Positions 58,560 through 64,000 of a stretch of 64,000 nt of DNA are shown piece after piece. Source of the stretch: SVKR01 sp963605115 (GTDB lineage Bacteria > Bacillota > Clostridia > Oscillospirales > Oscillospiraceae); the NCBI GenBank assembly GCA_963605115.1, contig CAVCTM010000001.1, positions 1 through 64,000 of the forward strand. Reading direction: 5' to 3'. Under the pieces are notes generated by a model. The model did not search any database and was not told the DNA's origin. It saw only the letters and a program-made list of their open reading frames with translations. The first letter of the stretch is position 1; each line of letters opens with the position of its first letter. The translations under genes and the position numbers were made by a program.

Positions 58560-59738
58560 ATGACGGAACTGGAACTGAAATACGGCTGCAATCCGAACCA
58601 GAAGCCCGCGCGCATCTACCGGCGCGACGGCGGCGAGCTGCCCATCGAGGTGCTGAATGGTCGTCCGGGCTACATCAATTTTCTCGACGCCTTCAACTCC
58701 TGGCAGCTCGTGCGCGAGCTGCGCGCGGCGACGGGGCTGCCCGCCGCCGCGAGCTTCAAGCATGTCTCGCCCGCCGGAGCCGCCATCGGGCTTCCGCTCA
58801 GCGAGACGGAGCGGAGGATCTATTTCGCCGAGGACGCCGCGGCGCTGACGCCCGTCGCCTGCGCCTACATCCGCGCCCGCGGCGCGGACCGTCTCTGCTC
58901 TTACGGCGACTGGGCGGCGCTCAGCGACGTCTGCGACGAGGCGACGGCGCGCTATCTGAAAAACGAGGTCTCCGACGGCATCATCGCGCCGGGCTACACT
59001 CCGGCGGCGCTGGAGATTTTGAAGAGCAAGAAAAAGGGCAACTATAACATCGTCCGCATCGACCCGGACTATGTTCCGGCGGCGACCGAAACGCGCGACG
59101 TGTTCGGCGTCACCTTTGCGCAGGGGCGCTCCGACGCGCAGATCACGGCGGCGCTGCTCGGCAATATCGTGACCGAGAACAAAACGCTGCCGGACGAGGC
59201 GAAGCTCGATATGTTAACGGCGATGATCACGCTGAAATATACCCAGTCCAACTCCGTCTGCTACGTCAAGAACGGGCAGGCGATCGGCGTCGGCGCGGGG
59301 CAGCAGAGCCGCATCCACTGCACGCGCCTCGCCGGGCAGAAGGCGGATAACTGGTATCTGCGCCAGCACCCGCAGGTGCTCGCGCTGCGCTTCGCGGACG
59401 GCATCCGCCGCCCGGACCGCGACAACGCGATCGACGTCTATCTCTCCGACGAAAGCGACGACGTGCTCGCCGACGGCGCATGGCAGGCGGTGTTCGCCGA
59501 GCGTCCCGCGCCGCTCACCGCAGCGGAAAAGCGCGCATGGATCGCGACGCAGCGCGGCGTGACCGTCGGCAGCGACGCCTTCTTCCCCTTCGGCGACAAT
59601 GTGGAGCGCGCCCGCAAAAGCGGCGTGGACTATATCGTCGAGCCGGGCGGCAGCATCCGCGACGACCATGTGATCGCGACGGCGAATAAATACGGCATCG
59701 TGATGGCGTTCACGGGGCTGCGGCTGTTCCACCACTGA
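58560..59738 (+). CDS. purH: Stand-alone AICAR formyltransferase (PurH C-terminal type)
   Basis: 392 residues, start 5 bases after purO. The AICARFT domain is complete: LKYGCNPNQKPARIY, the catalytic Lys-His pair in SFKHVSPAGAAIGLPL, KYTQSNSVCYVKNGQAIGVGAGQQSRIHC (in part), DAFFPFGDNVERA and EPGGSIRDDHVIATANKYGI. There is no cyclohydrolase domain; PurO supplies that. It transfers a formyl group from 10-formyl-THF to AICAR, whose triphosphate form is the ZTP ligand of the operon's riboswitch. Confidence 0.94.
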   Translation: MTELELKYGCNPNQKPARIYRRDGGELPIEVLNGRPGYINFLDAFNSWQLVRELRAATGLPAAASFKHVSPAGAAIGLPLSETERRIYFAEDAAALTPVACAYIRARGADRLCSYGDWAALSDVCDEATARYLKNEVSDGIIAPGYTPAALEILKSKKKGNYNIVRIDPDYVPAATETRDVFGVTFAQGRSDAQITAALLGNIVTENKTLPDEAKLDMLTAMITLKYTQSNSVCYVKNGQAIGVGAGQQSRIHCTRLAGQKADNWYLRQHPQVLALRFADGIRRPDRDNAIDVYLSDESDDVLADGAWQAVFAERPAPLTAAEKRAWIATQRGVTVGSDAFFPFGDNVERARKSGVDYIVEPGGSIRDDHVIATANKYGIVMAFTGLRLFHH

Positions 59739-59756
59739 AAAAACGGGAGGGAGAAT

Positions 59757-61022
59757 ATGAAGCTTCTCGTTGTCGGCGGCGGAGGCCGCGAGCATGCGAT
59801 CATCAAAAAGCTGAAGGAAAACCCCACTATCGGGACCATTTACGCCCTGCCGGGCAACGGCGGCATCGCGGCGGACGCGGTCTGCGTGCCGATCGCCGCG
59901 ACGGACATTGACGCCATCTGCGAGTTCGCTGCGCAAAACGGCGTGGACTACGCCGTCGTTGCGCCGGACGACCCGCTCGCCGCGGGCTGCGTGGACGCGC
60001 TGACGGCGCGCGGCGTGCCCTGCTTCGGACCGACGAAGGCGGCGGCGGAGATCGAGAGCAGTAAGGCCTTTGCCAAGAACCTGATGCGCAAATACGGCAT
60101 TCCAACGGCGGATTACCGCGTCTTCACCTCCGCGGCGGAGGCGGAGGCTTATCTCGCTGCCGCGCCGCTGCCCGCCGTCATCAAGGCGGACGGGCTCGCA
60201 CTCGGCAAGGGCGTCGTCATCGCCGAGACGCGCGAAGCGGCGATGGACGCCGTGCGCGGGATGATGGAGGACAAGAAGTTCGGCGCGAGCGGGGAGACGA
60301 TCGTCGTCGAGGAATTCCTCACCGGTCCGGAGGTCTCCGTCCTCGCGTTCACGGACGGGGAGACGGTGCGTCCGATGGTGTCCTCCATGGACCATAAGCG
60401 CGTGCTCGACGGCGACCGGGGTCCCAACACCGGCGGCATGGGAGCTGTTGCGCCGAACCCCTATTACACCCCGGCTGTCGCGGCGGAGTGCATGGAAAAG
60501 ATCTTCCTGCCCACGATCCGCGCGATGCGCGCGGAGGGGAGACCCTTCCGCGGCTGCCTCTATTTCGGGCTGATGCTGACGCCGCAGGGTCCGAAGGTCA
60601 TTGAATATAACTGCCGCTTCGGGGATCCGGAGACGCAGGCGGTGCTGCCGCTGCTCGAAAGCGACCTGCTCACCGTGATGCAGTCCGTCACGGACGGCAG
60701 GCTTGATAAAACGCCGGTGCGCTGGCGCGCGGGCTGCTCCTGCTGCGTCGTGCTCGCGTCCGAGGGCTATCCGCAGCACTATGAGACGGGCTTCCCGATC
60801 GCCGTCCCGGAGGACCTGCCGGCGGAGGTCTTCGTCGCGGGCGCGAAGGAGCGGGACGGCGGACTTGTTACCGCCGGGGGCCGCGTGCTCGGCTGCACCT
60901 GCGTCGCTTCCTCGCTCCGCGAGGCGGTCGACGGCGCTTACCGCGCGGCGGCGCGGATCGGATTCCAGAATGCCTATTACCGGCACGACATCGGCGCGCA
61001 GGCGCTCGCCGCGGAGGGTTGA
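59757..61022 (+). CDS. purD: GAR synthetase
   Basis: 421 residues with GGGAGGGAG upstream. ATP-grasp enzyme with LLVVGGGGREHAIIKKL, CFGPTKAAAEIESSKAF, VIKADGLALGKGVV, GPEVSVLAFTDG, TGGMGAVAPNPYY and EYNCRFGDPETQAVLPLL. It joins phosphoribosylamine, the unstable product of the PurF step, with glycine. Five bases separate it from purL. Confidence 0.97.
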   Translation: MKLLVVGGGGREHAIIKKLKENPTIGTIYALPGNGGIAADAVCVPIAATDIDAICEFAAQNGVDYAVVAPDDPLAAGCVDALTARGVPCFGPTKAAAEIESSKAFAKNLMRKYGIPTADYRVFTSAAEAEAYLAAAPLPAVIKADGLALGKGVVIAETREAAMDAVRGMMEDKKFGASGETIVVEEFLTGPEVSVLAFTDGETVRPMVSSMDHKRVLDGDRGPNTGGMGAVAPNPYYTPAVAAECMEKIFLPTIRAMRAEGRPFRGCLYFGLMLTPQGPKVIEYNCRFGDPETQAVLPLLESDLLTVMQSVTDGRLDKTPVRWRAGCSCCVVLASEGYPQHYETGFPIAVPEDLPAEVFVAGAKERDGGLVTAGGRVLGCTCVASSLREAVDGAYRAAARIGFQNAYYRHDIGAQALAAEG

Positions 61023-61027
61023 AACGA

Positions 61028-64000
61028 ATGGTTTACAGAGTTTTTGCAGAGAAAAAGCCCGGTCTCGATGCGGAGGCGGAGCGCCTTCTGCGCGACGCGC
61101 GGGAGCTGCTCGGCGTCTCCGGTCTGGAGCGCGTGCGCGTTCTGAACCGCTACGACGCCGAGGGGCTCGACGGCGCGCTGTTCGAGACCGCCTGCCGCTG
61201 CGTGTTTTCCGAGCCGCAGGTGGATGACGTCTGCGCCGAGCCCGACCTTTCCGGCGCTGCGGCGGTGTTTGCCGTGGAATATCTGCCCGGACAGTTCGAC
61301 CAGCGCGCAGACAGCGCCGCCCAGTGCATCCAGCTCATCTCCTGCGGGGAGCGCCCGACCGTTCGTTCGGCGAAGGTCTACGCGCTCTACGGTGCGCTGA
61401 CGGCGGCGGAGCTCGCCAAGATCAGGAAATACGTCATCAACCCGGTCGACTCCCGCGAGGCTTCTCCGGAAAAGCCGGGGACGCTTGCTCTCGATTATGA
61501 CCGCCCGGATTCCGTGGAGACGCTCGCGGGCTTCCGCGAGCTTGACCGTGCGGGGCTGGAGCGCTTCGCCGCGGAGCGGGGGCTCGCCATGGACTGCGGC
61601 GACCTCGCGTTCTGCCAGCGCTATTTCTGCGAAGAGCGGCGCGACCCGACCATCACGGAGATCCGCGTGATCGACACCTACTGGTCCGACCACTGCCGCC
61701 ACACGACCTTCAACACCGTGCTGGACGATGTGCGCTTTGCAGACCCGCTTTTAGAGCGCGCATGGCGGCATTATCTTGATACCCGCGCCGCGCTCGGAAG
61801 GACGAAGCCGATCTGCCTGATGGACCTCGGCACCATTGCGGCAAAGGCGCTGAAGGCAGCGGGACGGCTCCAAAAGCTCGACGAGAGCGAGGAGATCAAC
61901 GCCTGCACCGTGAAGCTGGACGTTACGGTGGACGGAAAAGCCGAGCCGTGGCTGCTGCTTTTCAAGAACGAGACCCATAACCACCCGACGGAGATCGAGC
62001 CGTTCGGCGGCGCGGCGACATGCATCGGCGGCGCGATCCGCGACCCGCTCTCCGGCCGCGGCTATGTTTACGGCGCGATGCGTCTCACGGGTGCCGCGGA
62101 CCCGCTCCAGAGCGTGGACGAAACGCTGTCTGGCAAGCTGCCCCAGCGCAAGATCTGCACCGGCGCGGCGGAGGGCTATTCCTCTTACGGCAACCAGATC
62201 GGGCTTGCCACCGGGCTCGTAGACGAGGTATATCACCCCGGCTATGCCGCCAAGCGCATGGAGATCGGCGCGGTCATCGCCGCGGCTCCCGCCGCCAATG
62301 TCCGCCGCGAGCGCCCGGCTCCGGGCGACATCGTGATCCTGCTCGGCGGCAGCACGGGACGCGACGGCATCGGCGGCGCAACAGGCTCCAGCCGCGCCCA
62401 CGACAGCCGCTCCGTCGAGCGCTGCGGCGCGGAGGTGCAGAAGGGCAACGCCCCGGAGGAGCGCAAGCTCCAGCGCCTGTTCCGCGATCCGGCGGCGAGC
62501 CGCCTCATCAAGCGCTGCAACGACTTCGGCGCGGGCGGCGTGTCCGTCGCCATCGGCGAGCTCGCCGACGGGCTGGACATCGACCTTGACGCCGTGCCGA
62601 AAAAATACGAGGGGCTCGACGGCACGGAGCTCGCCATCAGCGAGTCGCAGGAGCGCATGGCGGTCGTCGTAGCGCCGGAGGACGCGCCGCGCTTCCTCGC
62701 GCTTGCGGCGGAGGAAAATTTACAGGCGGTCGCCGTCGCGCGCGTGACGGCGGAGCCGCGGCTTTGCATGCGCTGGAACGGCGCGCGGATCGTGGATATT
62801 TCCCGCGCGTTTCTGGACACGAACGGCGCGGAAAAGCACGCCGACGCCGCGCCTGCGGCACCGGCGCTGAAGCCGAAGCGCTTTGAAGGCGGCTTTGCGG
62901 AAACGCTCCGCGCGCTCGCCGGGAGCCTTGCCTGCTGCACGCGGCGCGGACTTTCCGAGCGCTTTGATTCCACGATCGGCGCGGGCACGGTGCTGATGCC
63001 CTTCGGCGGCGCGCACCAGCGCACACCCATTCAGGCGATGGCGCAGAAGATTTCGCTCGAACGCGGCGAAACGGACGACTGCACGCTGATGAGCTGGGGC
63101 TTTGACCCGGCGCTCTCTTCGGAGAGCCCCTACCACGGCGCTTACTGCGCGGTGGCCGAGTCCGTCTGCCGCCTCATCGCCTCCGGCGCGGCGTTTGAGG
63201 ATGTTTACCTCAGCTTTCAGGAATATTTCCCCCGCCTCGGCGCGTCGCCGGAGCGCTGGGGGCAGCCGCTCGCGGCGCTGCTCGGTGCGTTCGAGGCGCA
63301 GATGGCGCTCGGCGTTGCCGCCATCGGCGGCAAGGACTCTATGAGCGGCAGCTTCGAGTCTCTGGATGTTCCGCCGACGCTCGTCTCCTTCGCCGTGACG
63401 CACGCCAAAACGGGCGAGGTCGTGAGCCCGGAATTCAAGTCCGCGGGTCACTGTGCCGTGCTTCTTGCGGCGGAGACGGACGAAAACGGGCTCCCGACGG
63501 GGGAGAGCCTCACCGCGCTCTTTGCGCGCGTGACGGCGCTGCTCCGGAGCGGAAAAGCAGTCGCGTGCTATGCCCCCGGTGCGGGCGGCGCCGCCGACGC
63601 GGTCGTTAAAATGTGCCTCGGCAACGGTCTCGGCTTCCGCTTTTCGGCGGGGCTGGATATGCAGACGCTCTTTGCCCGCCGCTGCGGAGCTTTTGTGCTG
63701 GAGGTGACGGAAAGCGTCCCCGACGCGCTGACGCTCGGCGAGGTGACGGCGGAGCCGGGGCTCACTCTCGGCGGGGAGACGGTCTCCCTCGCGGAGCTGG
63801 AGGCGCTCTCCGAGGCAAAGCTGGAGCCGGTTTATCCGAGCTGCGCCCCGGCGCACTCCGGCGCGGTCGAGGATCTTGGCTATACCGGACCGCGGCAGAC
63901 ACCGACGGCGCATATCCGCTCGGCGAAGCCGCGCTTCCTCATCCCGGTCTTTCCGGGCACGAACTGCGAATATGACAACGCCCGCGCGGTCGAGCGCGCC
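61028..64000 (+). CDS. purL: FGAM synthase, large single-chain PurL (3' end beyond window)
   Basis: 991 codons open to the last base, so the gene is cut by the window edge. It starts at ATG 61028 (MVYRVFAEKKPGLDAEAERLL). PurS-like N-terminal part, then DTYWSDHCRHTTF, FKNETHNHPTEIEPFGGAATCIGG (in part), GGSTGRDGIGGAT, AIGGKDSMSGSFESL, and the start of the glutaminase domain PVFPGTNCEYDNARAVERA. Full-length forms of this class have about 1,230-1,300 residues; the glutaminase Cys and His would lie in the missing ~250. It turns FGAR into FGAM using glutamine. Confidence 0.96.
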   Translation, partial: MVYRVFAEKKPGLDAEAERLLRDARELLGVSGLERVRVLNRYDAEGLDGALFETACRCVFSEPQVDDVCAEPDLSGAAAVFAVEYLPGQFDQRADSAAQCIQLISCGERPTVRSAKVYALYGALTAAELAKIRKYVINPVDSREASPEKPGTLALDYDRPDSVETLAGFRELDRAGLERFAAERGLAMDCGDLAFCQRYFCEERRDPTITEIRVIDTYWSDHCRHTTFNTVLDDVRFADPLLERAWRHYLDTRAALGRTKPICLMDLGTIAAKALKAAGRLQKLDESEEINACTVKLDVTVDGKAEPWLLLFKNETHNHPTEIEPFGGAATCIGGAIRDPLSGRGYVYGAMRLTGAADPLQSVDETLSGKLPQRKICTGAAEGYSSYGNQIGLATGLVDEVYHPGYAAKRMEIGAVIAAAPAANVRRERPAPGDIVILLGGSTGRDGIGGATGSSRAHDSRSVERCGAEVQKGNAPEERKLQRLFRDPAASRLIKRCNDFGAGGVSVAIGELADGLDIDLDAVPKKYEGLDGTELAISESQERMAVVVAPEDAPRFLALAAEENLQAVAVARVTAEPRLCMRWNGARIVDISRAFLDTNGAEKHADAAPAAPALKPKRFEGGFAETLRALAGSLACCTRRGLSERFDSTIGAGTVLMPFGGAHQRTPIQAMAQKISLERGETDDCTLMSWGFDPALSSESPYHGAYCAVAESVCRLIASGAAFEDVYLSFQEYFPRLGASPERWGQPLAALLGAFEAQMALGVAAIGGKDSMSGSFESLDVPPTLVSFAVTHAKTGEVVSPEFKSAGHCAVLLAAETDENGLPTGESLTALFARVTALLRSGKAVACYAPGAGGAADAVVKMCLGNGLGFRFSAGLDMQTLFARRCGAFVLEVTESVPDALTLGEVTAEPGLTLGGETVSLAELEALSEAKLEPVYPSCAPAHSGAVEDLGYTGPRQTPTAHIRSAKPRFLIPVFPGTNCEYDNARAVERA

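Overview
This 64 kb window looks like one scaffold of a high-GC (roughly 60% by eye) anaerobic Firmicute, most likely an Oscillospiraceae/Clostridia gut bacterium, probably a metagenome assembly because it carries a 696-base run of N. The indications are a rimP-nusA-rnpM-ylxQ-infB-rbfA operon of Firmicute order, a ZTP riboswitch in front of the purine operon, strong AGGAGG-type ribosome sites, corrinoid methyl-transfer genes, a ferredoxin:thioredoxin reductase, and archaeal-style PurO. The taxon is inferred; no rRNA is present.

Layout. (1) 1-5.4 kb: a corrinoid methyl-transfer module. DUF2284 protein, RACo-like activator, corrinoid protein and a PocR/AraC regulator lie on the minus strand and are divergent from a UroD-family (MtaA-like) methyltransferase; the two promoters have mirror-image -35 boxes. 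(2) 5.5-6.2 kb: assembly gap. (3) 6.2-15.8 kb: HAD hydrolase, DegV protein, a LysR/MatC-like carrier/SnoaL-like module with a perfect inverted repeat, an OmpR-type two-component system with a membrane-anchored partner, and two VanY-type D,D-carboxypeptidases in tandem. (4) 15.9-23.8 kb: the translation/transcription operon rimP-nusA-rnpM-ylxQ-infB-rbfA-nrnA-truB-ribF, with a leader terminator. (5) 24-30 kb, minus strand: a FeoA-FeoB fusion behind a DtxR-like operator, a DHHW/MBOAT surface O-acetylation pair, and a Xer-type recombinase. (6) 30.2-31.8 kb: an aminotransferase and two tRNA-Ser genes. (7) 31.9-41.4 kb: beta-phosphoglucomutase, an ABC importer (ATPase with a large insertion, fused double permease, binding protein) and a divergent binding protein/histidine kinase/response regulator triad that probably controls it. 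(8) 41.5-48.8 kb: ybaK, uvrA, recD2, comF-like, mreB. (9) 48.9-51 kb, minus strand: hydrolase, DUF4097-like lipoprotein, thioredoxin, ferredoxin:thioredoxin reductase. (10) 51.1-64 kb: guaB with a small-ORF/terminator leader, then the de novo purine operon purE-GNAT-purC-purF-purM-purN-purO-AICARFT-purD-purL, with purL cut by the window end.

How the genes work together. The last 13 kb covers nearly the whole route from PRPP to IMP, plus IMP dehydrogenase. The last two steps use separate PurO and AICAR formyltransferase proteins instead of bifunctional PurH, and the PurF homologue has no N-terminal cysteine nucleophile. Both ends are regulated by RNA: a ZTP riboswitch before purE and a candidate leader-peptide attenuator before guaB. 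Strongest points for follow-up: the guaB leader, the Cys-less PurF, the ABC ATPase insertion, the sensory triad, and the divergent corrinoid module. No CRISPR array, prophage or insertion sequence was seen.
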